From: CAZCAC01 sp964496575
GTDB lineage: Bacteria > Planctomycetota > UBA1135 > GCA-002686595
Assembly (NCBI GenBank): GCA_964496575.1
Contig: CAZCAC010000014.1
Location: 38,107 to 102,106 of the forward strand
Reading direction: 5' to 3'
DNA: 64,000 nt
The notes under the pieces were generated by a model. It searched no databases and was not told the origin of the DNA. It saw only the letters and a program-made list of their open reading frames with translations. The position numbers and the translations under genes are program-made. Of the stretch, positions 18,176 through 28,533 are shown one piece after another. The number at the start of each line of letters is the position of its first letter. Positions within the stretch are counted from its first letter, which is position 1.

Positions 18176-19793
18176 CGCTCGACTCCTCGGGATAGTGGTA
18201 GGCAGGGCCCTCGACGACCGGAACGGTCGGGAACTGGTGGGTGGGCGGCGGAGAGGGGACCAGCCACTCGAGCGTCACCCCGCCCCACGGATTCGACTCC
18301 GCGCGCTTCCCGCGTCGGAGGGCGACGAGCAGGTTCCCGAACATCAGCAGCAGGGACGGGATCAGGATCCAGGAGCCGATGGTGGAGATCTTGTGGTAGA
18401 TCTCGTACTCGGGGAGGTAGTCGGCGTAGCGCCGCGGCATCCCCGCGTAACCCGCGAAGAAGAGCGGGACGTAGAGGGTGTTGAAGCCGATGAAGAAGAG
18501 CACCGCCGCCGTCTTGGCGATCTTCTTGTTGTACATCCGGCCGAACATCTTCGGGAACCAGTAGTGCATGGCCGCGAAGAACATCAGGCCGCCGCCGCCG
18601 AACATCGTGTAGTGGAAGTGAGCGACGATGAAGGAGGTGTCGTGGATGTGGATGTCGGTGGCCAGCGCTCCCTGCATCAGGCCGGTGAAGCCGCCGATGC
18701 AGAAGAGGAAGATGAAGATCAGAGTCATGATCAAGGGCGTGCCGAGGTGAATCGAGCCCTTGTACATCGTGGCCAGCCAGTTGAAGACCTTGACCGCGCT
18801 GGGGATGGCCACCAGGAAGGTGAGCAGCGAGAAGACGATCCGCGCCGTGTCGGCCATCCCCGAGGTGAACATGTGATGAGCCCACACCAGCGAACCGATG
18901 CCCGCGATGGCCAGCGACGAGTAGGCAACGAAGCGGTAGCCGAAGACGGTGCGCTTGCAGAAGGCGGAGATCACGTCGGAGGCGACCCCCATCCCCGGCA
19001 GGATCATGATGTAGACCGCCGGGTGGGAGTAGATCCAGAACATGTGCTGGTACAGGATCGGATCGCCGCCCTTGGCCGGGTCGAAGATCCCGACGTTGAG
19101 GTACCGCTCCATCAGGATCATCAGGATGGTGATGCCGACCACCGGCGTCGCCAGGACCTGGATCCACGAGGTCGCGTACATCGCCCAGGTGAAGAGCGGC
19201 ATCTGGAACCAGCCCATGCCCGGCGCCCGGAGGCGGTGCACGGTGACGATCATGTTGATCCCGGTGAGGATCGATGACCAGCCCAGGATGAACGCGGCGA
19301 GGATCGGGAAGAGCACCCGCGTCGAGGTGTCGGTCGCGTAGGGGATGTAAAAGGTCCACCCCGTATCTATCCCACCGAGGCCGACCGAGAGCAGGGCGAA
19401 GAGCCCCCCGATCATGTAGAGGTACCAGGAAGCCAGGTTCAGCCGCGGGAAGGCGACGTCATTGGCCCCGACCTGGATCGGCAGCACGAAATTGCCGAAG
19501 ACCGCCGGGATGCTGGGGATGATGAAGAGGAACACCATCGTCACGCCGTGCAGCGTGATCACCCGGTTGTACAGATCGTGGTCGAGGACCTGCTCGCCGG
19601 GGGCGAACAGCTCCAGGCGGATCAGGAAGCCCAGCGCGACCGCGAACAGGAAGAAGACCATGATCGCGATCAGGTACATGACCCCGATCCGCTTGTGGTC
19701 GGTGCTGGTCAGCCAGGACATCAGCCCCTTCCCGTCGTGAAGGTAGTCCGGCATCGGGCTGGTGGTGGTATCCAGTGCCTCGTTGGTCGACAT
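18168..19793 (-). CDS. ctaD: Cytochrome c oxidase subunit I, A2-type haem-copper oxidase
   Basis: The product has 541 residues with twelve or more membrane helices. The catalytic segments are present: TSTDHKRIGVMYL, the low-spin haem His in ITLHGVTMVF, the CuB and Tyr segment WIYSHPAVYIMILPGMG, and VAHFHYTMFGG for the haem a and a3 ligands. In the CuB segment Tyr255-Ser256 precede His257 and Ala259 replaces the Glu of A1-type oxidases. The YSHPxV pattern is the known hallmark of A2 oxidases such as the Thermus caa3 enzyme. It reduces O2 to water and pumps protons. The gene is 9 bp downstream of sco. Confidence 0.96.
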   Translation of the reverse strand: MSTNEALDTTTSPMPDYLHDGKGLMSWLTSTDHKRIGVMYLIAIMVFFLFAVALGFLIRLELFAPGEQVLDHDLYNRVITLHGVTMVFLFIIPSIPAVFGNFVLPIQVGANDVAFPRLNLASWYLYMIGGLFALLSVGLGGIDTGWTFYIPYATDTSTRVLFPILAAFILGWSSILTGINMIVTVHRLRAPGMGWFQMPLFTWAMYATSWIQVLATPVVGITILMILMERYLNVGIFDPAKGGDPILYQHMFWIYSHPAVYIMILPGMGVASDVISAFCKRTVFGYRFVAYSSLAIAGIGSLVWAHHMFTSGMADTARIVFSLLTFLVAIPSAVKVFNWLATMYKGSIHLGTPLIMTLIFIFLFCIGGFTGLMQGALATDIHIHDTSFIVAHFHYTMFGGGGLMFFAAMHYWFPKMFGRMYNKKIAKTAAVLFFIGFNTLYVPLFFAGYAGMPRRYADYLPEYEIYHKISTIGSWILIPSLLLMFGNLLVALRRGKRAESNPWGGVTLEWLVPSPPPTHQFPTVPVVEGPAYHYPEESSDD

Positions 19794-19802
19794 CGTGAAT
19801 CC

Positions 19803-20633
19803 TCAGCTCTGCGCTGCGGGTCTCTTCTTCTTGAGGAGCAGGTACCCGAGGAAGAGCAGCACGCCGGGGAGCGTGATGCCCAGGATGATGCGGTTCACCT
19901 GGAGCGCGTAGCCCCGCCCCTCGGGGTCGTAGGAGTAGCAGAGCCGTTGCAGCTTCTGCATCATCGTCCGCGGCGTTCCCTCGGCGGCGTCGAACACGGC
20001 CATCTTCATGTCCGCGGGCAGGATCGACAGCCCCGGCAGGTAGCGCACGATCTTGCCCTCGGGGGAGAGGAAGATCACCGACGCCGCGTGCACGAAGTCG
20101 TCGTTCTCCCGGCGATAGCGGAAGCCGACCGCGTCGGTCAGGGCGGAGATCGACTCGGCCGACCCGGTGAGGAACTGCCAGCTGTTCGGGGATACCTCCC
20201 TGTTCTCCATCCGCGCGAGGAGGTTCTTCTTGGCCGTGCTGGTCAGGTCGGGGTTGTCGGTGATGTCGAAGCTGACGGTGAGCAGCTGAAAGTCCTCGCC
20301 TGCCACCAGGTCGAAGGACTCGTCGTCGACGACCGCCGCCACCTCGTTCATCAGCGGGCTGCAGATGCTCGGGCAGCGCAGGTAGACCAGCGTCAGGATC
20401 GTGGGCTTGTCGATCATCTCGTCGAGAGTGACCTCCTGCCCCGCCTCATTGGTGAAGCACAGGTCGAGCGGAATTGTCTCGCCGAGCTTCTCCTCGACAC
20501 CCACCGTCGAGTCGGCGGCGTAGCTGAAATCGTCCTCACCGGCGAGCGCGGCCGGGGACAGCGACAGGACCGTCAGCAGCGCGCCGAGCCCGGCGACTCT
20601 TCTCCGTCCTCTCTCGATTCGTTTCGTCGTCAT
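19803..20633 (-). CDS. sco: Sco1/SenC copper chaperone for oxidase CuA assembly
   Basis: The product has 276 residues starting at ATG 20633. It has a signal peptide, a thioredoxin-like domain with the copper-binding CxxxC (YLRCPSICSPLM) and the distal His in NDDFVHAASVIF, then a C-terminal membrane helix and a basic tail (LLLKKKRP). Sco proteins deliver copper to the CuA site of subunit II. It lies 11 bp after actF and 9 bp before ctaD, linking the complex III and oxidase halves of the operon. Confidence 0.9.
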   Translation of the reverse strand: MTTKRIERGRRRVAGLGALLTVLSLSPAALAGEDDFSYAADSTVGVEEKLGETIPLDLCFTNEAGQEVTLDEMIDKPTILTLVYLRCPSICSPLMNEVAAVVDDESFDLVAGEDFQLLTVSFDITDNPDLTSTAKKNLLARMENREVSPNSWQFLTGSAESISALTDAVGFRYRRENDDFVHAASVIFLSPEGKIVRYLPGLSILPADMKMAVFDAAEGTPRTMMQKLQRLCYSYDPEGRGYALQVNRIILGITLPGVLLFLGYLLLKKKRPAAQS

Positions 20634-20644
20634 CGTTCGACCCT

Positions 20645-21871
20645 CTACAGGTGGAAGTCGCGTGACTCTTGGAGCAGCGGATCGCCCACGGGCAGCGGCC
20701 GGTGCCGGACCAGGAAGCGCATCACGAAGATGATCAGCACGCCGCTGAGGAGCAGCACGGGCCCCAGCTCCTGCCAGGAGAGCACCGGGCCGTCGTGGTG
20801 GAGCTGCGGCATGATCAGCCAGTACAGGTCGACCAGCTCGCCGATCAGAACCAGCACCGAGGTCGCCACCAGGAGCCGCGGGTTCATTTTCGCCTCGCGA
20901 CTGAGCAGCAGCGCGAAGGGCAGGAAGAAGCGCAGGGCGGCGAGCACCAGCGTGACGACCAGCCACCCGTGTCCGAGACGGTGGTCGTACCAGAGCGTCT
21001 CCTCGGGGATGTTCGCGTACCAGATCAGCATGTACTGGCTGAACGCGATGTAGGCCCAGAAGCAGGTGAAGGCGAAGAGCAGTGCGCCGAGGCTGTACAG
21101 GTGATCACCGGTGACGATCCCGTCGCCGAGCATCCCGCGCCCGCGCATCCAGATCACCGCGATGGTGATCGCGGCCAGCGCGGCCAGCGTCATGCCGGAG
21201 AAGACGTAGACGCCGAGGATGGTGCTGAACCAGTGCGGCTCCAGGCTCATGAACCAGTCGAAGGACGCGAAGGTCACCGTCAGCGCGAAGATCAGCATGA
21301 ACGGCGCTGCCGCGCGTCGCATGGCTCTCGTCTTGCTCACGTCCATCTCACCGCTGTCCTGCTGTGTGGAGCGGCGGATGAAGAACGCGGTGAAGGCCAT
21401 CCAGACCAGGAAGAAGACTCCCGCCCGGACGCCGAAGAACGGCAGGTTCAGGTACGGCTCCTTTTCCTCCAGCAGGTGATCGCCCTCGACGACCGCGGGG
21501 TCGAGCCAGGGGAAGATCCCGAAGCTGTCGTTGAAGATCGCGAACAGGAGGACCGGGATGAACAGCACCGCGATCAGCCACATCGGTGAGGCGAACATCT
21601 CCGCGACGCGGCGAATCACCACCGACCAGACGGAGTGGGTGACGTGCTGCAAGGCGACGAAGAAGAGGCTGCCGAGCACGATCGACCAGCCGAAGGCGAA
21701 TGCCCAGAGGTAGCCGAAGCCGAAGCGGCTCGGGCCCTCGTCGGCGAAGAGGCCCATCGCGCTGAAGACCGCGCCGACGACGATCAGGAGCACGGCGACG
21801 CCGCGCGGCGAGACCGTGGACCGGGGAGTGGGGCGCTCCGGCAGGACGCTCGAGTCGTTGTGATCGGTCAT
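20645..21871 (-). CDS. actF: Alternative complex III subunit F (polytopic membrane protein)
   Basis: The product has 408 residues with about ten membrane helices, homologous in layout to ActC but shorter. The start ATG 21871 overlaps actE by 4 bp (ATGA). The conserved stretch FASFDWFMSLEPHWFSTILG is characteristic of ActF-type proteins. ActF is one of the two large NrfD-like membrane subunits of ACIII, thought to take part in proton translocation. A long upstream extension of the frame is non-coding. Confidence 0.92.
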   Translation of the reverse strand: MTDHNDSSVLPERPTPRSTVSPRGVAVLLIVVGAVFSAMGLFADEGPSRFGFGYLWAFAFGWSIVLGSLFFVALQHVTHSVWSVVIRRVAEMFASPMWLIAVLFIPVLLFAIFNDSFGIFPWLDPAVVEGDHLLEEKEPYLNLPFFGVRAGVFFLVWMAFTAFFIRRSTQQDSGEMDVSKTRAMRRAAAPFMLIFALTVTFASFDWFMSLEPHWFSTILGVYVFSGMTLAALAAITIAVIWMRGRGMLGDGIVTGDHLYSLGALLFAFTCFWAYIAFSQYMLIWYANIPEETLWYDHRLGHGWLVVTLVLAALRFFLPFALLLSREAKMNPRLLVATSVLVLIGELVDLYWLIMPQLHHDGPVLSWQELGPVLLLSGVLIIFVMRFLVRHRPLPVGDPLLQESRDFHL

Positions 21872-22512
21872 CGCTGGAGATCCTCGGGCTTGGGGTTCCG
21901 CGCCCGCTGCAGCGCGCGCACGTAGTGGATGGTGGCCCAGCGCTCCTCGAAGGTGAGCTTGTCCGCGTAGCTCGGCATGGTGTTCTGTCCGCGGGTGATC
22001 ACGTGGAAGATCCGCCCGTCCTTGAACTCGCGCACCGTCTCGGTGTGCAGGGACGTCGGCGCGGGGAAGAGATTCGGTCCCACGATCGGTCCGTCCCCGT
22101 CCCCTTCCTCGCCGTGGCACGTCCAGCAGTAGCGGTTGAACATCTTCTGCCCCAGCTCGAGGACCTCGAGCGTTGGTGTCAGCGGGTTGGCCAGCGCCTC
22201 ACCGGCGGCCTCGAGGGTCTCCTCTTCCTCCCCCTCGAAGGGGTAGGAGACGAAGGTGCGATGAACCGTCCCTTCGACCGGCAGGCGTTCCACGATCAGC
22301 TCTTCGCCGAGCAGCGAGCCGTGGACACCTTGCGCCTTGCCCTTGGGCTGCACGGCCATGTCGTTCAGCAGCTCGATGTAGGGCAGCGCGACGATGATCA
22401 GCGGGATCGTGAACGCTGCCACGAACAGCGAGATCAGCGAGATCTGGAACAGCTTCGGCGAGAAGCCGGGGGACCAGGAGCGCAGGCGCTCCACGACGAA
22501 GGCGGGGATCAC
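21868..22512 (-). CDS. actE: Alternative complex III subunit E, mono-haem cytochrome c
   Basis: The product has 214 residues. An N-terminal membrane helix (about residues 24-44) is followed by a class I cytochrome c domain with CWTCHGEEGDGDG and a distal Met in NTMPSYADKL. It receives electrons from ActA/ActB and hands them to the oxidase. It overlaps actD and actF by 4 bp each. Confidence 0.92.
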   Translation of the reverse strand: MIPAFVVERLRSWSPGFSPKLFQISLISLFVAAFTIPLIIVALPYIELLNDMAVQPKGKAQGVHGSLLGEELIVERLPVEGTVHRTFVSYPFEGEEEETLEAAGEALANPLTPTLEVLELGQKMFNRYCWTCHGEEGDGDGPIVGPNLFPAPTSLHTETVREFKDGRIFHVITRGQNTMPSYADKLTFEERWATIHYVRALQRARNPKPEDLQR

Positions 22513-23076
22513 GACGCCACCTCCTCGGCCTCATCCTCTTCGATATCCTCGAGGAGTGGGTGGATGTCGGTGCAGCCCGCTTGCTCGAGCAACTCCTTGG
22601 CGCCTTCCTCGGAGTACCTCGCGTCCTCCGCCTCCAGGACCACCGCGAAGCGGTTCGAGGTGACGTGGTGCATCAGCCCCGAGTCGTGCAGTGGCGAGTG
22701 CCAGCGCAGGAGCCGGCAGAAATACAGCACGCCGCCCGTGGTGGCCATCGCCGCGAACAGCACGAACAGCTCGAACACGATCGGGATGAACGCGGGCCAG
22801 CTGAACAGCGGCTTGCCGCCGATCCGCACCGGGTAGTCGACCGCGCTCATCCACCACTGCATCAGGAGCGCAACGCCGACGCCGGCGAAACCCGAGGCCA
22901 GGCAGATCATCGGGATCGGCGAGCGCTTGACGCCCATCGCCCCGTCCAGTCCGTGGACCGGGTAGGGAGTGTGGCAGTCCCACTTCTCGAAGCCGGCGTC
23001 GCGAACCGCGCGAGCCGCCTTGACCAGGGTGGTGGAGTCGTCGAAGAGCCCCACCAGCCCGATCTGTTTCTTCTTC

Positions 23077-23084
<8 letters not shown>
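22509..23084 (-). CDS. actD: Alternative complex III subunit D (DUF3341)
   Basis: The product has 191 residues, starting at ATG 23084, which has GGAGGTG just upstream and is preferred over earlier ATGs. The DUF3341 features are present: an N-terminal soluble domain (GLVGLFDDSTTLVKAARAVR) and the KWDCHTPYPVHGLD segment. Two membrane helices (about residues 60-80 and 93-119) and an acidic tail follow. It is a small membrane subunit that bridges ActC and ActF. Confidence 0.92.
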
Positions 23085-24470
<1,386 letters not shown>

Positions 24471-24474
<4 letters not shown>

Positions 24475-27473
24475 CTGTGACCCGCCTCCTTCGCGTGATC
24501 GGCACGCGCGTGATCTTCATCGGATCCATCATCGGCTCTGGGGACGGCCGGGTTCGGGTTGACCACCCGGGCGAGGTAGTTGACGTTCGGTCTCACGTTC
24601 AGCTCACCGAGCACGGAGTAGTTGCGGGGCGACTCGACGAGCCTCGCGATCTTGCTCTCGGGGTCGTTGACGTCCCCGAACACGATCGCGTCCGCCGGGC
24701 AGGTCTGCTGGCAAGCGGGCTGGATCGCGCCGTCGGGAATCGGCTTACCCTCGTTCTTTGCCTGGAACTTGACCTCGTTGATCCGCTGGATGCAGAAGGT
24801 GCACTTCTCCATCACCCCGCGCGAGCGCACGGTCACCTGCGGGTTCTGGGCCAGCTCCTGCACCGGGTCGGTGTGGTTCCACCCGGTGTAGTTGTAGAAG
24901 TTGAAGCGCCGGACCTTGTACGGGCAGTTGTTGGCGCAGTACCGCGTTCCGATGCAGCGGTTGTACGCCTGCTCGTTGAGTCCATCGGGGCTGTGCGCGG
25001 TCGCATTGACCGGGCAGACGCTCTCGCACGGCGCGTTGTCGCAGTGCTGGCAGAGCATCGGCTGGTGCGCGACCTCCGGGTCCTCCTCGGTTCCGTCGAT
25101 GTAGGTGTCGAGGCGGATCCAGTGCATCTCGCGGCCGAGCTCGCACTCCTCCTTGCCGACCACCGGGGTGTTGTTCTCCGACTGGCAGGCGGTGACGCAG
25201 GCCGAGCAGCCGACGCACTTGGAGAGGTCGAGCGCCATCGCCCACTTGGAGCCCTGCGAGTAGTCGAACTCGCCGTGGAGCTGGCTGTCCTCGGGCACGT
25301 GCACCCGATGCTGGACGAACGCGGGATCGGCGTCGTACTCCGCCCGCGTGCCGCGCAGCACGATCGGCCGCCCCTCCATCGAAAAGTGCTTCTGCGTGCG
25401 GACCAGCGGGTAGGGGGTCGCATCGGCCGCGCGCTCGACCCGGACTGCAGGGGTGTGGCGCTCGCCATTCGGACCCAGGAGCGCGGCGGTCGCGAAGCCC
25501 ACACCGCCGCCGACCGGGTTGCCGTCGCTGCGGCCGTGGCCGAGAGTGGTGACGACCACGTTCTTCGCGACGCCGGGCAAGGTCAGCACGGGCAGCTCGG
25601 CGTTCCGTTCGCCGACGCTCACGCGGATCCGGTCGCCCTCGACGACGCTCAGTGCCTTCGCCGTCGCCGGCGAGATCAGCGCCGCGTTGTCCCAGACCAG
25701 CTTGGTGACCGGCTCGGGCAGCTCCTGGAGCCAGGAGACGTGCGACCAGCGGCCGTCGAGGACCGCGTGGTGGGGGAAGACCACGACCTCGAAGTCGCCG
25801 GGCGGGGTCGACTGCGTGGCGATCAGCCGCTCGGCGGCGTCACGCTGGATCGTGGGAGGGCCATCCTGAGTAGCCTCGCCGAAGACTCCGTCACGCAGCG
25901 CCCCTTCCCACTGAGCGGCACCCTCGGGCAGGACCTCCCGCTCCCAGCGAGTGCGCACGTAGTCGTGCCAGTCGTCGCGGCTCTCGGCGCCGGTGAGCGC
26001 TCGCGTCCAGAGCTGGAGCGAGTGCGCCTCCTGCCGGGTGTCGAAGAGCGGCGAGATCACCGGCTGGCAGAGCGTCTGGACGCCGGCGAGGGGCGTCGCG
26101 TCGTTCCAGGACTCGAGGTTGTGGTGGCTGGGCAGGGCGAGATGCGCGCTGGCCAGCGTCTCGTCGAAGTAGAGACCGTGCGAGACGACGAGCTTCGCTT
26201 GCTCGAACAGTCGTGCACCTTCTCCTTCGGGCCAGTCGTAGGCCGGGTTGACCCCGAGCGTGATCACGACGTCGACTCCCCCGGACAGCGCTTCAGCGAT
26301 TTCACGCGGAGAACTGACCTCGACGGTCGACGGACTCGGGTTCCAGACGAGGGTGTTCCCGGGCGCTTGCAGGGCCTCGTTGAGGAGCGTCACCGCTGCG
26401 TGCACGCTGGCGGGCAGGTGGGCGCCGGCCAGCACGACCGCGCGACCGCGGTTCGCGGCGAGGTCGCGAGCGAGGGCGAGGAGCAGCGTCTCGTCGACGC
26501 CCATCTCCGAGGCGAATCCGCGCAGCGGCGCCTCGTCCCCTCGCTCCGCGGCGCGCAGCGCCTGCACAGCATCGAGGATCGCCGAGGGGCGCAGGGCGAG
26601 GCGGTGATCGGCGTTGGAACCGGTGAGGCTGAGGCTCGATTCCACCTGGTAGAGGCGGGAGGAGACCACGGCCTCCGCCGACCGGCTGGCGGCGAAATCG
26701 CGGGTGTTCCGCAGCACATCGCCGTCCATTCCGAGGAAGTCGCAATCGAGGCCGAGCACGACGTAGGCGCGGTCGAGGTGCGGGCGCCACTCGCCCGGCT
26801 CTTCGTGGATCGTCGACCAGGCGTCTCGCCGGAGGCCGTCGTTCACCGGCTCGTGGACGAAGTGGCGCGCGCCGGGCTTCGCCGCCAGGAACTCGGCGAC
26901 CAGCGACCGCTCGGCGGGACCGAGGGTGGAGCGGGTGACGAGGGCGACCGACTTCGCCTCGCGCAGGGCGGCGACGACCTGCTCGTCCGCGGCGGCCCAG
27001 CTGGTGGCCTCTCCACCGTCGCGCGGCTCGCGCAGTCGCTCGGGATCGTAGAGCGAGAGCAGCGAGGCCTGCATCGCCGCACTCGCGGCGCCTTCGTTGA
27101 GCGGGTGCTCGGGCAGCCCCTCGATCTTGACCGGGCGCCCATCGACGGTCTTGGCCACGATCCCGTAGGGAGTGAGCCCGTCGGTCCAGGTGGTGGCGTA
27201 GTAGAGCGGCTGCCCCGGGTGCTGGTACTCGGGCGTGTTGCGCAGGCTGACGATCTTGCGAGGCGGCTTGCGGTCGCAGCCGCTGCCGAGCGCGAGCGCG
27301 GTGGAGGCCGCCATCAGCTCGAGCAGCGTGCGGCGGTTCACCTTCGACGGCTCGGAGTGGGTCTCATCGCGCAGCGGCAACCCCGCCGTCTCCTCGCGGG
27401 AGGGCAGCCCGTTCTCCGGCAGGATCACCAGACTCTCGCTCGCCGCGGCCAGGGATCGATTCTCTCTATTCAT
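24471..27473 (-). CDS. actB: Alternative complex III subunit B (molybdopterin-oxidoreductase-like plus Fe-S protein)
   Basis: The product has 1000 residues. It begins with a twin-arginine-like segment (VNRRTLLELMAASTALALGSG, about residues 42-62). A molybdopterin-oxidoreductase-like domain (to about residue 720) follows; in ACIII this domain is known to lack the cofactor. The C-terminal ferredoxin domain holds four cluster motifs, including CVGCSACVTAC, CQHCDNAPCESVC, CIGTRYCANNC and CTFC with CQQTCPAD. It passes electrons from ActC to the haems. The same fusion of the two domains is usual for ActB. Confidence 0.95.
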
Positions 27474-27492
27474 CAGGTGATCTCCTCTCCGA

Positions 27493-28086
27493 TCAGCGGT
27501 GGCAGGTCGTGCAGTGGATCGGCGCGCGCGTGGGCTGACCGGGAGGGGTCCCCTCGGTGGGGGGCTGCATGTGACAGTCGAGGCACCAGGCCATCTTCAG
27601 CGAGTGGACGCGCTCGACGCGGTCCATCTTCTCGACCTCGCCGTGGCAGTCGACGCAGTCGAGCCCGGCCTGCGGCGTGAGGTGGCGGCTGTGGTCGAAG
27701 TAGACGAAGTCCGCGAGGTCGTGCACCTTCTCCCAGAGGATCGGCTCGCCGCTCTTCCAGTGCTCGTTGAGCTGGGCGATCGCCGGCTTCAGCTCACCTC
27801 GCGCGTCCACGGTCTGGATCTCGAGGTGGCACTTCATGCACGTCGAGACCGGGGGGATCCCCGCGTGCGCGCCCTTCTCCGCGTTGGAATGGCAGAACAG
27901 GCAGTCGATCTCGTGCTTGCCCGCCATGATGGCGTGGCTGAACTCGATCGGCTGCGCCGGCTGGTAGCCGGTCTCCAGGTTGGCCGGCCACAGGGCGTAG
28001 GTGCCGAAGCTGACGCCGGTGAGCAGGGCGACGGCTACCGAGACGGCGGCGATGCGGATCCGTCGGTCGAACTGCCTGGTGAACAC
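27493..28086 (-). CDS. actA: Alternative complex III subunit A, penta-haem cytochrome c
   Basis: The product has 197 residues. The start is a GTG at 28086 with AAGGGGG 7 nt upstream; a longer frame reaching 28155 would read into a repeat element and is not preferred. One N-terminal membrane helix (about residues 12-34) is followed by five CxxCH motifs: CLFCH, CMKCH, CVDCH, CLDCH and CTTCH. This is the expected haem count for ActA. It is the first gene of the operon, and its upstream region is shared with a divergent Rrf2-CBS regulator. Confidence 0.93.
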   Translation of the reverse strand: MFTRQFDRRIRIAAVSVAVALLTGVSFGTYALWPANLETGYQPAQPIEFSHAIMAGKHEIDCLFCHSNAEKGAHAGIPPVSTCMKCHLEIQTVDARGELKPAIAQLNEHWKSGEPILWEKVHDLADFVYFDHSRHLTPQAGLDCVDCHGEVEKMDRVERVHSLKMAWCLDCHMQPPTEGTPPGQPTRAPIHCTTCHR

Positions 28087-28109
28087 GCTAGCCCCCTTGG
28101 TCTGTTCGT

Positions 28110-28220
28110 AGTCGGTTTCTGCGCGTTGCGCGCGGAAAGCAGGTCGGGAGGGCATTGAAGCCCTCGAGAATCGTGGTCCGGACAGTCTGTTGACCGCTTG
28201 GGTTGCGGGCGCCAGCCCGC
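28110..28220 (+). repeat. 111-bp three-hairpin repeat element, copy A
   Basis: It aligns without gaps to 34626-34736, with about 16 substitutions by eye. Three stems are visible: TTTCTGCGCG/CGCGCGGAAA with TTG loop, GAGGGC/GCCCTC with ATTGAA loop, and GCGGGC/GCCCGC with GCCA loop. Stem arms carry wobble or paired changes relative to copy B. It lies in the leader of actA, between its start and the probable promoter, on the opposite strand sense to actA. Confidence 0.85.
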
Positions 28221-28318
28221 GCTTGCTGGGAGGAAATCGGAAACGGGGTCGGGAGGAGGCCCTCCGGGCGGGTCTCCGAGGGGTCCGGCGAGGGGAGAAG
28301 ACCCTCTCCGAATGGGCC

Positions 28319-28349
28319 CTCTAATTAACGTTAGGGTGAGAATTTGCAA
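28319..28349 (-). promoter_or_regulatory. Possible act/cta operon promoter region
   Basis: A local AT-rich patch in an otherwise GC-rich region holds TTGCAA (-35-like, 28344-28349 on the minus strand). Downstream lies TAACGTTAATTAG, with a loose -10-like hexamer and the 8-bp palindrome TAACGTTA. It points toward actA, leaving a leader of about 230 nt. The hexamer match is weak and this is a suggestion only. Confidence 0.25.
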
Positions 28350-28410
28350 GGAGCCGGAGGTCCGGCGATGATCCGCGGGCACGCCCCAGGCTGATCGACG
28401 CTGCTCGTAA

Positions 28411-28436
28411 GTGACCGTGGAGAAATGGTTTATAAT
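28411..28436 (+). promoter_or_regulatory. Probable promoter of the Rrf2-CBS gene
   Basis: A perfect TATAAT (28431-28436) is preceded by GTGACC (28411-28416), which shares the TGAC core of a -35 but at a short 14-nt spacing. It lies about 100 nt upstream of the start codon and upstream of a palindrome that could be its operator. Confidence 0.4.
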
Positions 28437-28468
28437 CTCCGACGGGGAGTGGACTGCCGGCTGGAGAA

Positions 28469-28489
28469 ATAGTAGTAAATCACTACTAT
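28469..28489. promoter_or_regulatory. Perfect palindrome ATAGTAGT-N5-ACTACTAT, probable Rrf2 operator
   Basis: An 8-bp perfect inverted repeat with a 5-nt spacer (AAATC) sits between the TATAAT element and the start codon of the Rrf2-CBS gene. Rrf2 regulators commonly repress their own promoters by binding such dyads. The location fits autoregulation, and the divergent act operon could be controlled from the same region. The role is inferred. Confidence 0.55.
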
Positions 28490-28533
28490 ATAGGCGTCGT
28501 CGCGGGGAGCAGGACCCCGCCCCCCCCCGCCAG

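Noticed and set aside
24477..27680. Very long plus-strand open frame opposite actB
   Set aside because: It lies antisense to a well-supported actB gene, has no recognisable motif and has Arg/Val/Leu/Gly composition typical of high-GC antisense frames.
28087..28155. Extended N-terminus of ActA up to an ATG at 28155
   Set aside because: The extra codons lie in a repeat element and the GTG at 28086 has a good ribosome binding site directly before a normal membrane anchor.
28517..28530. C-run just before the Rrf2-CBS start
   Set aside because: Considered as a phase-variation tract, but it lies outside the coding frame and is short; it could only affect spacing to the start codon.
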